Part shown: positions 20,497 through 30,553 of the stretch, one piece after another
Numbering within the stretch: the stretch's first letter is position 1
Layout: each line of letters starts with the position of its first letter
Origin: Porphyromonas macacae DSM 20710 = JCM 13914
GTDB lineage: Bacteria; Bacteroidota; Bacteroidia; Bacteroidales; Porphyromonadaceae
Length of the DNA stretch: 64,000 nucleotides
Assembly (NCBI RefSeq): GCF_000379945.1
Contig: NZ_KB904147.1
Span: 1-64,000, forward strand
Direction of reading: 5' to 3'
Position numbers and translations under genes: made by a program
The notes under the pieces: model-generated
The model's database searches: none
What the model was told of the DNA's origin: nothing
Seen by the model: the letters and a program-made list of their open reading frames with translations, nothing else

Positions 20497-21216
20497 TTAT
20501 TTTATATAGAGCTCCTTAACTAAATCATGATATTCCTTTGTCCGTCTGCCCGTCTCATCTGTCAGAAAAAGAGTTTCTTCAACCTGTATGGGAGGTAATT
20601 CCACAAGAGGAGCAAGTACGCAAATCATTCTTTTAGGTATATCCGAAGCAGACGTATAGACCCAACAAACTTTTTCAAGTCCCAAACCATTGAGAACAGC
20701 ATATTGTCTCATCTCTTCCAACCTGTCTGCCGGAAGGATAAGGTTAATACGCCCATGCAATTTAAGCAGTTTACGGCTTTGTTTTAAGAAAAGCCCCAAA
20801 GGCATGCTTTCATCGTGGCGTGCTATGGCTCTATTCCTCTCAGGAGCAGAAATACCGCAGGAAAAATACGGCGGATTACTGACAATTAAATCGAATTTTC
20901 GGAAAGATGCCGGCAACTCCAGGAAATCGGCACATACAACATGTATTCGATCCTTAAATAGAGACAAAGCGACATTCTCTGCAGCTTCTTCTGCTGCACT
21001 CCGGTCTATTTCGACAGCGGTAATGTGTGCCCCGGCATATCTCTGAGCCAGACATAAGGCTATAAGCCCTGTTCCTGTTCCTACGTCAAGGATGTCGCAT
21101 ATTTCACACGGAGCTTTTACCCAAGCCCCGAGCAATACACCATCCATGCCCACTTTCATGGCATTGTGCTCTTGCTTGACGCTAAAATGCCTGAATGTAA
21201 AGCTGTTTTTCCTCAT
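20497..21216 (-). CDS. trmN6: tRNA1(Val) (adenine(37)-N6)-methyltransferase
   Basis: A 239-residue SAM-dependent methyltransferase that modifies A37 of tRNA-Val. It has the family's N-terminal FRHFSVKQEHNAMKVGMDGV block, the SAM-binding loop DVGTGTGLIALCLAQ and the N6-adenine catalytic motif SNPPYF. Length agrees with YfiC/TrmN6 proteins. The gene starts 34 bp after the stop of the upstream transporter gene on the same strand, so the two are probably cotranscribed. Confidence 0.9.
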   Translation of the reverse strand: MRKNSFTFRHFSVKQEHNAMKVGMDGVLLGAWVKAPCEICDILDVGTGTGLIALCLAQRYAGAHITAVEIDRSAAEEAAENVALSLFKDRIHVVCADFLELPASFRKFDLIVSNPPYFSCGISAPERNRAIARHDESMPLGLFLKQSRKLLKLHGRINLILPADRLEEMRQYAVLNGLGLEKVCWVYTSASDIPKRMICVLAPLVELPPIQVEETLFLTDETGRRTKEYHDLVKELYIK

Positions 21217-21250
21217 CGATGCGGAAAAGGATTTTGCCGGTATCGCTTAT

Positions 21251-22930
21251 TTATGCGACACAGTAAAGCAAAATGAGCAACTGGGCTGTAATCACCCTCA
21301 TAAACATAGTCAAAGGATAAACCGTGGCATATCCGATCATGGGTGCGCCGTTCTGAGACGTGACATTTGCATAGGCCAAAGCAGGAGGATCGGTAGTACT
21401 CCCGGCCAAAAGTCCCATCAACGTGTAATAGTTGATCTTCAAAATCTTAACAGCCACAATCCCCATAATCAATAAAGGAAGAACGGTAATGACCACGCCA
21501 TAACCGACCCAGACCCAACCGCCATTGTTAAGGGTTTCCACAAAAGTACCTCCGGCATTCAGCCCCACACATGCAAGGAAAAGCGTGATACCGATTTCCC
21601 GCAACATTTTATTGGCACTCTGGGTCGTATAAGTAACGATGTGGCAAGTATGCCCGAAACGCCCCATTATGATGGCCACAATGAGAGGACCGCCGGCCAA
21701 CCCTAATTTAACGGACTGCGGTACGCCCGGCACATCAAACGGAATGCTGCCTAAAAGAATACCCAAAGCTATACCGAAGAAAATACTGATCAAATTAGGT
21801 TCGTGAAGGTGTTTGACAGAGTCTCCGAGTATCTGTTTTATCTTCGGCATGGCAGCTTCACTGCCGACTACGGTAAGCTTATCGCCCAATTGCAGCGGCA
21901 TATTAGGTGTGGCCACCAAATCTATACCGGCTCTGTTTACACGGGTTATATTCACCCCTTCCAACTGACGAAGTTTCAGGTTACCGAGTTTTTTACCGTT
22001 CAACTCCTTATTAGTGATAACGAAACGGTTACTGATCAGCTTTGAGTCGGTCGGTATCCACATTTTCCGGTCCAGATCCATTTCTTCTCCCACAAAACTT
22101 TTCAGAAACTCATGATCCTGCTCCGTGGTGATAACAAAAATACGGTCTCCATCATGCAGTACGGTTTGGGAAGAAGCTACGGTAATTTTATTGGTTTGAA
22201 TATTCCAGTGACGAGAAATGACGAATGAATAATTCGAAAGATTCTTATTCATCTGCGCTATGCTCTGCCCGAAAAGAGAAGGGTTCTTGACAACCAGAGA
22301 CAATGCTATGGCAGACTGTGCAGAATCTTCATCCTCGTTTTCGAGTTTTCTCTGTTCTTCCTTTAGATTGATGCGAAGGATATAACGTAAAACGATCGTT
22401 GTCATAATGATACCGATAACTCCCAAAGGATAGGCCACGGCATACCCCATAGCAATACTGGGATTCATGGAGCCCATTACATCGGAATAAGCCTGCTGGG
22501 CTGCACCCAATCCGGGGGTATTTGTCACGGCGCCACTCAGTACGCCAACCATAGTTGCCATATCCACACCCGTAACATAATGCAGCGCAATGGTGGTAAA
22601 TACACCAAGAAATACAACCCCCAACGCCGTAAGATTAAGCTTAAGACCTCCTTTTTTCAATGAGGAGAAGAAACCGGGGCCGACTTGCAATCCTACAGAA
22701 TAAACAAAGAGTATCAACCCGAATTCCTGAAACAGATGTAATAATTCCGGGTTCATGGTCATCCCCAAATGACTGAATAGAATGCCGGCAAATAAAACAA
22801 ACGTAACGCCCAACGATATCCCGAAAATACGAATACGACCCATCAAAATACCAATGGATATCGTCATTGCCAATAAAAAAATAGAATGGGCTGTTCCCGT
22901 GCCCATAAAAAGATTTGTAAACCAATCCAT
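21251..22930 (-). CDS. AspT/YidE-YbjL-type transporter with paired RCK_C domains
   Basis: A 559-residue inner-membrane protein. Two blocks of about five membrane helices each (residues 1-190 and 380-559) look like a duplication of the AspT/YidE transporter half. They flank two cytoplasmic TrkA-C (RCK_C) domains near residues 210-370, with the conserved beginnings [16 protein letters not shown] and [16 protein letters not shown]. Known members exchange aspartate for alanine or move succinate; most are uncharacterised. The substrate here is unknown. It lies upstream of trmN6. Confidence 0.87.
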   Translation of the reverse strand: MDWFTNLFMGTGTAHSIFLLAMTISIGILMGRIRIFGISLGVTFVLFAGILFSHLGMTMNPELLHLFQEFGLILFVYSVGLQVGPGFFSSLKKGGLKLNLTALGVVFLGVFTTIALHYVTGVDMATMVGVLSGAVTNTPGLGAAQQAYSDVMGSMNPSIAMGYAVAYPLGVIGIIMTTIVLRYILRINLKEEQRKLENEDEDSAQSAIALSLVVKNPSLFGQSIAQMNKNLSNYSFVISRHWNIQTNKITVASSQTVLHDGDRIFVITTEQDHEFLKSFVGEEMDLDRKMWIPTDSKLISNRFVITNKELNGKKLGNLKLRQLEGVNITRVNRAGIDLVATPNMPLQLGDKLTVVGSEAAMPKIKQILGDSVKHLHEPNLISIFFGIALGILLGSIPFDVPGVPQSVKLGLAGGPLIVAIIMGRFGHTCHIVTYTTQSANKMLREIGITLFLACVGLNAGGTFVETLNNGGWVWVGYGVVITVLPLLIMGIVAVKILKINYYTLMGLLAGSTTDPPALAYANVTSQNGAPMIGYATVYPLTMFMRVITAQLLILLYCVA

Positions 22931-23108
22931 AAGATCAGATTTTATTTATGCCTTGTATAAAATAATGGTATTATCTTCTTCCAATAATGGATTATAAATT
23001 TAACAGTCAACAACGGTCATATAGCTCAGAATCGAAATCCCGCAATGAGACAGAATCACCGCTAACCGTATCCAAAGGTAATAAATATATAGTAGTGGCT
23101 AAAAAAGA

Positions 23109-23129
23109 CAGAGCATCGCTATCGCTCTG
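23109..23129 (-). terminator. Terminator of the CDF transporter gene
   Basis: The stem CAGAGC (23109-23114) and GCTCTG (23124-23129) has a loop of nine bases. The minus strand runs into T residues (CTAAAAAAG on plus), 46 bp after the CDF stop. Confidence 0.55.
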
Positions 23130-23174
23130 AAAAGATTGAGAGAATATAAAAATGGTTTGAAAGAGAATAAAGAG

Positions 23175-24140
23175 TTAACAGTTTTCCATATGACAGCTGT
23201 AACCCATCGGATCCATTTCTATGGTGGCGTGTTTAAGCCCGAACGCTGTCAGTCGCTCTCTCACTTTTTCTTTCAATTCGAATAAATGTACGGGAGTCGA
23301 TATAGCATTGCTGTCATACACCACATGAATGGTTATGATATGGTTTTCCCCGTCCAAAGTCCACAAGTGTATATCATGCAAACTGATAACATGTTCGATC
23401 TCCTGTATTTCGCCAACAATTTTATCGACATCCACATCCGAAGGAATCCCCTGTAACAAAATCTTAAAAGAATCCCGGATATTGAAATAAACATTGTAAA
23501 GAATCCATGCCGTAATGCCCAAAGACAATAAAGGATCTAAAATCGGGACATTCCAAAAGAGCATAACGATGCTGACAATCAGCACGGCAATCCAGCCAAG
23601 CAAATCCTCCAGCATATGCAATCTGACAGAGCGTTCATTCAAAGAGTGGCTACCGCTCAGCCTGAAAGCAGCAAAACCATTGACCAAAACTCCAACAACA
23701 GCCAAAATAACCATCCCCTGTACGTTCGGTTCCTTCGGAGCCATCAATCGCTGAATACTGGCATATATAACAAATACGGAACCTATGATAAGAACACTTG
23801 AAATGAAAATGGCACCCAACAGGGAAAATCTTTTATAACCATAGCTGTAATGGCTATCTCTGCCCTTTTTAGCCAGATGTTCCAGCCTCCAGGCAACGCC
23901 CAAAGAAATCGAATCGCCGAAATCATGCAGAGCATCGCTAAGGATAGCTATACTTCCGGTCAGAATGCCTCCGATAAGTTCGATTAAAGCAAATCCCAGA
24001 TTCAGAAAGAATGCCAGTAAAATATTTCCCTCCGTATTGTGTGTGTGGTGATGGTGACCATGATGATGCCCATGATGGTGATGAGCATGATGAGCGCAAT
24101 GAGCATGATCGTCATGAATATGTTTTCTGTTGCTACCCAT
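23175..24140 (-). CDS. Cation diffusion facilitator (zinc/cadmium/cobalt exporter, CzcD/ZitB-like)
   Basis: A 321-residue inner-membrane exporter of divalent metal driven by protons. The first 35 residues are extremely His-rich (HHAHHHHGHHHGHHHHTHN), a probable metal sensor or chelating tail. Six membrane helices follow, with the binding residues of helix 2 (SDALHDFGDS) and helix 5, where a second HxxxD is read as HMLEDLLG. A C-terminal cytoplasmic domain ends with Cys and His. Zinc is the most probable substrate. A second metal exporter, the RND operon, lies at the end of the window. Confidence 0.92.
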   Translation of the reverse strand: MGSNRKHIHDDHAHCAHHAHHHHGHHHGHHHHTHNTEGNILLAFFLNLGFALIELIGGILTGSIAILSDALHDFGDSISLGVAWRLEHLAKKGRDSHYSYGYKRFSLLGAIFISSVLIIGSVFVIYASIQRLMAPKEPNVQGMVILAVVGVLVNGFAAFRLSGSHSLNERSVRLHMLEDLLGWIAVLIVSIVMLFWNVPILDPLLSLGITAWILYNVYFNIRDSFKILLQGIPSDVDVDKIVGEIQEIEHVISLHDIHLWTLDGENHIITIHVVYDSNAISTPVHLFELKEKVRERLTAFGLKHATIEMDPMGYSCHMENC

Positions 24141-24404
24141 ATAACTAACCTCCGTTTATCGTTGGATAAACAAATTTATGCAAACAATCTCATCCATTCC
24201 CTATTATTCATCCGATATGTACCACAAATACCTACTGTTAATTAGAGAGATAAGACTGCATGGATAACCGTCCATACTTCCCGGATTTCAAAAGATTGAT
24301 TCCATGTCGATATCGTGGGCTTCATACCGGGAGTTTCCCCGTTCATCAAATAAATCTAATCCGGAAGAAGAAAGCAACTCTGACACAGCCTTTTAGAAGT
24401 AGGA

Positions 24405-24516
24405 GAAATTTTCTGCCTGATGGTTGAAAATTCTTTGCCTGACGGATTTTTAACCAAGTTAACTTGGATTTTTTTTCTTTGCCTGAAGAATTTTCAACCA
24501 TCAGGCAGAGAATTTT
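24405..24516 (+). repeat. Dispersed palindromic element, copy 2
   Basis: The arms GCCTGATGGTTGAAAATTC (24415-24433) and GAATTTTCAACCATCAGGC (24488-24506) are perfect inverted repeats. The inner part holds TTTGCCTGACGGATTTT, the central palindrome CCAAGTTAACTTGG and a further CTTTGCCTGA. It is close to the reverse complement of copy 3 along its whole length. Confidence 0.85.
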
Positions 24517-24590
24517 CGCTCTATGTAAAATGAGGTAATTTTATCGTTTTCCTGAAAGCCGATTGGGTTTAATAATCTGTAAATTAGCTT

Positions 24591-24598
24591 TAACTTTG
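24591..24598 (+). promoter_or_regulatory. Promoter (-7 TAACTTTG) of carboxynorspermidine synthase
   Basis: It matches TAnnTTTG. A GTTTA lies about 20 bp upstream (24567-24571) at the expected -33 position. The start codon is 91 bp downstream. Confidence 0.55.
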
Positions 24599-24688
24599 TA
24601 AATGGAATAATATGCCAAGGTATGTATGAAAAATCCGGTGTATGGCATATTTCTTTTATGAAAATCAAACTAAAAGTAAATAAATAGT

Positions 24689-25891
24689 ATGGGAAGAGTC
24701 CTGATAATCGGTGCCGGAGGTGTTGGCACCGTGGTAGCCAAAAAAGTGGCGATGAATGCGGATGTTTTTACAGACATCATGCTGGCAAGCCGAACAAAAA
24801 GTAAATGCGACAAGCTGGCCAAAGAAATCGAAAAGCAGTTGGGAGTAAAAATAGCCACAGCAGCAGTGGATGCAGACAATGTACCGGAGTTGACCGAATT
24901 GATGAAAAGCTTCAAACCGGATCTCTGCATCAACGTGGCTCTGCCCTATCAGGACCTGCACATCATGGATGCCTGTTTGCTGGCAGGCGTGAACTATCTG
25001 GATACGGCAAACTACGAACCTCTGGATGAGGCTAAATACGAATACAGCTGGCAATGGGCTTATCAGGACAGATTTAAGGAAGCCGGCCTAACCGCAATTC
25101 TGGGTTGCGGTTTCGACCCGGGAGTAACCAGTGTCTTCACAGCACATGCAGCCAAACATCATTTCGACGAAATCCACTATCTGGATATTGTGGACTGCAA
25201 CGGCGGCGACCATCACAAGGCTTTTGCCACGAACTTCAATCCGGAAATCAATATCCGCGAAATTACTCAGAAAGGCAAATATTACGAAAATGGCCGATGG
25301 ATCGAAACCGAGCCTCAGGAAATCCATAAGGGACTGACCTACCCCAACATCGGAGAACGGGAAAGCTATCTGCTCTATCATGAAGAGTTGGAAAGCCTGG
25401 TTAAAAACTTCCCTACCATCAAACGCGCACGCTTCTGGATGACATTCGGCCAGGAATATCTGACCCATCTGCGCGTGATGCAAAATATCGGTATGACACG
25501 TATCGATCCGATCATGTACAACGGTATGGAGATCGTACCCATCCAATTCCTCAAAGCAGTATTGCCCGACCCGGGAGATTTGGGTGAAAATTACTCGGGA
25601 GAAACCAGCATCGGTTGCAGAATACGCGGCATCAAAAATGGCAAAGAACACACTTATTATATATGGAACAACTGTAGCCATGAAGCTGCATATAAAGAAA
25701 CAGGGGCACAGGGTGTAAGCTATACGACCGGCGTCCCCGCCACCATCGGGGCCATGATGTTTATGAAAGGGTTATGGCGTAGACCGGGCGTCTTTAATGT
25801 GGAAGAGTTCGACCCGGATCCGTTTATGGCCGAATTGCCCAAACAGGGATTGCCCTGGCATGAAGCCCACGATATCGACATAGAATTATAA
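24689..25891 (+). CDS. Carboxynorspermidine synthase (saccharopine dehydrogenase-like)
   Basis: A 400-residue NADPH-dependent enzyme. In the alternative polyamine route it condenses aspartate semialdehyde with a diamine to give carboxy(nor)spermidine, which NspC decarboxylates. The N-terminal VLIIGAGGVGTVVAKK is the dinucleotide loop. DTANYEPLDEAKYEY and LGCGFDPGVTSVF are blocks I associate with the carboxynorspermidine type rather than with lysine catabolism. nspC is not in the window. The gene is followed by parC after 30 bp. Confidence 0.87.
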   Translation: MGRVLIIGAGGVGTVVAKKVAMNADVFTDIMLASRTKSKCDKLAKEIEKQLGVKIATAAVDADNVPELTELMKSFKPDLCINVALPYQDLHIMDACLLAGVNYLDTANYEPLDEAKYEYSWQWAYQDRFKEAGLTAILGCGFDPGVTSVFTAHAAKHHFDEIHYLDIVDCNGGDHHKAFATNFNPEINIREITQKGKYYENGRWIETEPQEIHKGLTYPNIGERESYLLYHEELESLVKNFPTIKRARFWMTFGQEYLTHLRVMQNIGMTRIDPIMYNGMEIVPIQFLKAVLPDPGDLGENYSGETSIGCRIRGIKNGKEHTYYIWNNCSHEAAYKETGAQGVSYTTGVPATIGAMMFMKGLWRRPGVFNVEEFDPDPFMAELPKQGLPWHEAHDIDIEL

Positions 25892-25921
25892 CATACCAAA
25901 CCAACTTATACGAATAATCTG

Positions 25922-28555
25922 ATGATAGAAGATGAAATGTCTGAAAACCCTCTGGAAGACTTATCTGTAGAAAGCGACCGACAACCTAAGCAACCGATGA
26001 TACATCAGCTTAGCGGAATGTATCAGAACTGGTTTTTGGATTATGCGTCTTACGTGATACTCGAACGGGCCGTACCCCACATAGAGGATGGTCTCAAGCC
26101 GGTACAACGGCGAGTATTGTATGCCATGAAAACGTTGGACAACGGGCGGCGTATCAAGGTGGCAAAAATAGTGGGTGCGGCCATGGCCTTCCACCCGCAT
26201 GGCGATGCTTCTATCAATGATGCTCTGGTACAATTGGGGCAAAAAGGTTATTTGATCGACACACAGGGAAACTGGGGAAATATACTGACCGGCGACGATG
26301 CTGCCGCCGGCCGGTATATTGAAGCCCGCTTGTCGCAATTTGCGTTAGAAGTGGTCTTCAACGATCAGATAACAAAATGGAAAAAAACATACGATGGCAG
26401 CACGGACGAACCGATAGCTCTGCCCCTGAAGTTCCCGCTGCTACTTGCACAGGGAGCAGAAGGTATTGCCGTGGGTTTGTCATCAAAAATACTGTCGCAC
26501 AACTTCAACGAATTATGCGATGCGTGCTGCCTTTATCTGAAAGGGCAGGACTTTAAGCTGTATCCGGATTTCCCGACCGGAGGATTGATAGACGTGTCTC
26601 GCTACAACGACGGCGAACGCAGCGGAACAATCAAAAGCCGCGCTTTGATAACCAAAATAGACAATCGCACATTGAGTATCACCGAACTGCCGGCCGGGAA
26701 AAACACATCTACGCTCATCGAATCTATCCTCAAAGCAAACGAAAAAGGTAAGATAAAAATCAAAAAGGTAGATGACATGACGGCCTCTACGGCCGATATT
26801 CGCATACACCTTGCAGCCGGTACTTCCTCCGATAAGACGATAGATGCCTTATACGCCTTTACAGATTGTGAAGTAAGCATCTCTCCGAATGCGTGCGTAA
26901 TCTATAACGACAAGCCGGTTTTTACCTCTGTGAGCGAGATCCTCAAATTTTCGGCAGACCGAACCCGGCAACTTTTGCACGATGAACTGAAAATTCGTTT
27001 GGGAGAGAAACAAGAGCGTTATTTGCTCGCTTCACTGGAATGTATCTTTATTGAACAACGTATTTACAAAGACAAAGCTTTTGAAGATGCCAAAAACGAA
27101 GAAACGGCATTAGCTCATATCGATAAGCGTCTGGAACCGTGGAAGTCGCAATTTATTCGCCCTGTTACGAACGACGATCTCAAAAAGTTGCTGGAAATAA
27201 GAATGGCCAGCATTCTTAAATTCAATATCCCCAAACACGAAGAGATGATGCTGCGTCTGGAGGATGAGATTGCAAAATTAAAACATAACATAGAGCACAT
27301 CACGGAATATACGATCAAATGGTTCGAATATCTGAAAGATCGTTACGGGCATCTTTTCCCCCGGATGACTCAAATAACCAATTTCGACACCATAGAGGCC
27401 ACGAAAGTGGCAGAGCTGGACGAAAAGCTCTATATAAACCGCCACGAGGGTTTTGTGGGCACTTCGCTCAGAAACGATGAGTTCGTATGTAATGTTTCCG
27501 TAATAGACGACATTATTATTTTCTTCAGATCCGGTAAATATATGATCACGAAAGTGGAAGACAAAAAATTTATCGGTAAAGAAGAAGTAATCCATATAGC
27601 CCGTTTTGAGAAAACGGATGACCGCACTATTTACAACGTAATTTACCGGGATGGGAAACACGGAGCTTATTTTATCAAGCGTTTCAATGTAACCTCGATG
27701 ACTCGCGACAAAGAATATGATTTAACTCCCGGCAAAGAAGGCTCAAAAATCATCTATTTTACAGCCAATATGAATGGAGAGGCGGAAATTGTGCGTGTAC
27801 GCCTGAAACGCAAACCCAAACAGCGGATAGACGAATTCGACAAAGATTTTTCTGAAATCCTCATCAAATCGAAAGCGGCGAGAGGAAACCTGTTAACGAA
27901 AAACGAAATTAAGGGTGTTTCTCTCAAAGCTCAGGGATCGAGCACATTGGGTGGACGTTCGGTATGGTTCGATCCGGATATAAACCGGATCAACTACAAT
28001 GAGCAGGGACGCTTTTTGGGTGAATTTTATGCCGATGACCGGATTTTGGTAATTCTTAAGAATGGAGAATGCTATACCACAGACTTTAATGAGACCAATC
28101 ATTATGAACCGAATATCCGTTGTATCGAAAAATTCATTCCGGAAAAAGTGTGGACAGCGATTTACTATGATGCGGAACAAAAGTATCACTACTTGAAGCG
28201 TTTCCGTGTGGAAGAAGATAAACGGGAACTGATTATGGGAGAAACTGCAGGCAACTATATCGAGTTGCTTACAGATAAGTATTATGCCCGATTTGAAGTT
28301 TTATTCGGTGGCGAAGACGAACATCGCAAACCTTTGGAGATAGATGCAGACGAATTTATCGGAGTTAAAAGTGTTCGGGCAAAAGGAAAACGATTGACCA
28401 CTTATCGAATAGATCATATTCTTGAGTGCGAGCCGTTGCATCCGGATCCTGAATTCGAGAAAGAAAAGAATGAAGACAAAGAGGAAACGGAATCTATCGC
28501 TTTGAATAATCATGAGGATGAAGAGGTTACAGATTTGTTTAAAGACTTCCAATAA
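25922..28555 (+). CDS. parC: DNA topoisomerase IV subunit A
   Basis: An 877-residue type IIA topoisomerase subunit that decatenates chromosomes together with ParE. The breakage-reunion domain begins with DYASYVILERAVPHIEDGLK, and the quinolone-determining region and catalytic tyrosine are in DDAAAGRYIEARL. The C-terminal part has beta-pinwheel-like repeats and an acidic tail. The 15-residue acidic extension before the conserved start may be real; an ATG at 25934 is an alternative start. parE is not in the window. Its 3' end lies 10 bp before the next gene, so they may share a transcript. Confidence 0.92.
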   Translation: MIEDEMSENPLEDLSVESDRQPKQPMIHQLSGMYQNWFLDYASYVILERAVPHIEDGLKPVQRRVLYAMKTLDNGRRIKVAKIVGAAMAFHPHGDASINDALVQLGQKGYLIDTQGNWGNILTGDDAAAGRYIEARLSQFALEVVFNDQITKWKKTYDGSTDEPIALPLKFPLLLAQGAEGIAVGLSSKILSHNFNELCDACCLYLKGQDFKLYPDFPTGGLIDVSRYNDGERSGTIKSRALITKIDNRTLSITELPAGKNTSTLIESILKANEKGKIKIKKVDDMTASTADIRIHLAAGTSSDKTIDALYAFTDCEVSISPNACVIYNDKPVFTSVSEILKFSADRTRQLLHDELKIRLGEKQERYLLASLECIFIEQRIYKDKAFEDAKNEETALAHIDKRLEPWKSQFIRPVTNDDLKKLLEIRMASILKFNIPKHEEMMLRLEDEIAKLKHNIEHITEYTIKWFEYLKDRYGHLFPRMTQITNFDTIEATKVAELDEKLYINRHEGFVGTSLRNDEFVCNVSVIDDIIIFFRSGKYMITKVEDKKFIGKEEVIHIARFEKTDDRTIYNVIYRDGKHGAYFIKRFNVTSMTRDKEYDLTPGKEGSKIIYFTANMNGEAEIVRVRLKRKPKQRIDEFDKDFSEILIKSKAARGNLLTKNEIKGVSLKAQGSSTLGGRSVWFDPDINRINYNEQGRFLGEFYADDRILVILKNGECYTTDFNETNHYEPNIRCIEKFIPEKVWTAIYYDAEQKYHYLKRFRVEEDKRELIMGETAGNYIELLTDKYYARFEVLFGGEDEHRKPLEIDADEFIGVKSVRAKGKRLTTYRIDHILECEPLHPDPEFEKEKNEDKEETESIALNNHEDEEVTDLFKDFQ

Positions 28556-28565
28556 AAGAACAGAG

Positions 28566-29501
28566 ATGAAAAACACTCGTTTTATTTTTCATATAATTCT
28601 TCTTTCCATCGGTCTGGCTGTGTCGGGCATATTTTCTTATGCACAGGAAGGTCTGAAAAGAGATACGGTATTTGAACGCAAATCCAAACAAAATTTTTGG
28701 CAAAGACTGTACGAACCATCGGACATTAAACCCATAACAAGATACAGCTCTACCCTCTTCGGTATAGGAGGCTTGCTCTTGAAAGACACGTATCTTTCTC
28801 CGCTGAAATACGGGGGTATCCGTTTTTCTTTACAGAATGAAATTTTCATTCCCATGGTTCGTAAGGGAACAGAAACGAGATGGATGCGTAACTATTGGAG
28901 CGAAATAGATTTGGGAATCACTGACAATCCTGCACGGAATGCTTCTATTTATGCCGTTTCCGGCAATTTTAGAGGCACGTATCTTTATTGCTGGCAATTC
29001 GACCGGATACAGTTGTTTGCAGGCCCCGGGTATCGTCTCGGTTTAGGTGGTTTATGGAGTACGCGTAATGGCAATAATCCCGGTACGATACGTATCTACG
29101 GAGATATTGTGGCACAAGGTACGATTGCCTATCGTCTAAACTCGGCACATTGGCCTTTGCTATTCAGATTGACGGAAAATCTCAGTCTTCTCGGTTGCGG
29201 ATTTTCACAGGATTACGGCGAAAGCTATTATGAATATTTCTTGCTGAACCCGGGCACCAACACATCCGGGCTATATTTCAGGCACCCGGGTTCGGGATTT
29301 TCCAACCGTTTATTGCTTACTGTGGATGTACCCGTATTCGATTGGGCTACCTTAGTCACCGGGTATAAATGGGCATACGAACGGTCAAATGTTAATCATC
29401 TGAAAACTTTTGATTCATCGCATTCTTTTGTTATCGGATTCAGCGTGTATCTGCAAACCCTAAAAGGGCGTAAAAACAGTTTTAACAGAGTGATACTATG
29501 A
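28566..29501 (+). CDS. Exported outer-membrane beta-barrel-like protein, function unknown
   Basis: A 311-residue protein with a Sec signal peptide (hydrophobic residues 6-23, probable cleavage after FSYA). The mature part alternates aromatic and polar residues and is rich in Gly, Tyr and Trp, as in small outer-membrane barrels. I do not recognise the family. The ATG at 28566 is chosen because a signal peptide starts there; longer in-frame forms would run into parC. Its stop overlaps the start of the S41 protease gene (ATGA), so the two are coupled and may act together at the envelope. Confidence 0.7.
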   Translation: MKNTRFIFHIILLSIGLAVSGIFSYAQEGLKRDTVFERKSKQNFWQRLYEPSDIKPITRYSSTLFGIGGLLLKDTYLSPLKYGGIRFSLQNEIFIPMVRKGTETRWMRNYWSEIDLGITDNPARNASIYAVSGNFRGTYLYCWQFDRIQLFAGPGYRLGLGGLWSTRNGNNPGTIRIYGDIVAQGTIAYRLNSAHWPLLFRLTENLSLLGCGFSQDYGESYYEYFLLNPGTNTSGLYFRHPGSGFSNRLLLTVDVPVFDWATLVTGYKWAYERSNVNHLKTFDSSHSFVIGFSVYLQTLKGRKNSFNRVIL

Positions 29502-30553
29502 CAAGAAAGATATTTAGATATTCCCTTGTGTGCTTATTGATAAGCATGCTCTTTTCCTGCTCCACGGAAAAATACTATACGGAAGATCCCAAAGAAAACT
29601 TCGATATGCTTTGGGAAATTTTAGACCGGAATTACTGTTTTTTTGACGAAAAATTGCCGGCCAATACTACTTGGAGGGATATGTATGATAAGCACGTTGC
29701 CAAAATCCATAAGAAAATGGGAGTGGATTCGCTCTTTCTGGTAATGACACAACTCATGGCCGAACTGAAAGATGGACACGTAAATTTATACTCGAATTTC
29801 GATATCGGACGTTATTGGAACTGGCGCGACGATTACCCGTCGAATTATAGCAGAGAGATTATCGACGAATATCTGGAAAAAGATTACCATATCGCCGGTT
29901 CGGCTTTCTATCGCTATCTCAAGTATAACGGCCACACCAAAGACAGTATCGGTTACATTCGCTATTCATCATTCTCCGGCACCTTATCCCACTCCAATAT
30001 CAATGCCATGCTCAGCCGTCTGGCTTTCTGCAAAGGCTTGATTATAGATATACGGGATAATGGAGGGGGCAATCTGACGACTTCTGACGTTTTTCTGCAA
30101 CATTTTCTTCCGGAACGAATGCTTACCGGCTATATTTCGCACAAAAAAGGTCCGGGACACAATGACTTCTCGGATCCTCTTCCGATTTATGTTGATACGC
30201 TCAAATACGGGGTAAAATGGTTCAGACCGGTTGTCGTACTCACCAACAGAGGTGTTTTCAGTTCTGCCAATGATTTTGTAATGAAAATGAAACCGCTGAA
30301 ACTGGTCACCATCATGGGCGATAAAACCGGAGGAGGAGCCGGTCTGCCGGCTTCCAGCGAACTCCCCATCGGCTGGGCTGTTCGATATTCTTCAAGTCGA
30401 ATGACGGATGCAAACTTTTACAATGTGGAGTTCGGCATAGAGCCTGAGATTGAAGTTTCTCTAAAAGATGAAGATAAAGCAAAAAAAATCGATACGCTGA
30501 TCGAAGAGGCCATTGCCCATATCAATAAAATCTATAAGAAAAAGGGTCAATAA
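29498..30553 (+). CDS. S41-family (tail-specific protease-like) lipoprotein peptidase
   Basis: A 351-residue exported serine peptidase. The signal peptide ends in the lipobox MLFSC (Cys near residue 21). DGHVNLYS and the block IDIRDNGGGNLTTSD are typical of S41. The catalytic serine is probably within GVFSSANDF, followed by the GDKTGGGAG loop that carries the lysine region. No PDZ domain is evident between the N-terminal helical part and the core, unlike CtpA/Prc. It is coupled to the preceding outer-membrane protein. Its 3' end overlaps the convergent chromate transporter gene by 7 bp. Confidence 0.87.
   Translation: MTRKIFRYSLVCLLISMLFSCSTEKYYTEDPKENFDMLWEILDRNYCFFDEKLPANTTWRDMYDKHVAKIHKKMGVDSLFLVMTQLMAELKDGHVNLYSNFDIGRYWNWRDDYPSNYSREIIDEYLEKDYHIAGSAFYRYLKYNGHTKDSIGYIRYSSFSGTLSHSNINAMLSRLAFCKGLIIDIRDNGGGNLTTSDVFLQHFLPERMLTGYISHKKGPGHNDFSDPLPIYVDTLKYGVKWFRPVVVLTNRGVFSSANDFVMKMKPLKLVTIMGDKTGGGAGLPASSELPIGWAVRYSSSRMTDANFYNVEFGIEPEIEVSLKDEDKAKKIDTLIEEAIAHINKIYKKKGQ

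Larger units (their letters stand above)
24141..24688. other. Intergenic stretch between CDF and carboxynorspermidine synthase genes
   Basis: This 548-bp gap holds a short IS-terminus-like trace (CTGACACAGCC near 24380), the second copy of the palindromic element and the -7 box of the next gene. No reading frame with gene character was seen. Confidence 0.6.

Noticed and set aside
24376-24395. Possible IS terminus trace (CTGACACAGCC)
   Set aside because: Only about ten bases agree with the IS end, with no opposing arm. It could be chance, so it is not called as a mobile element.
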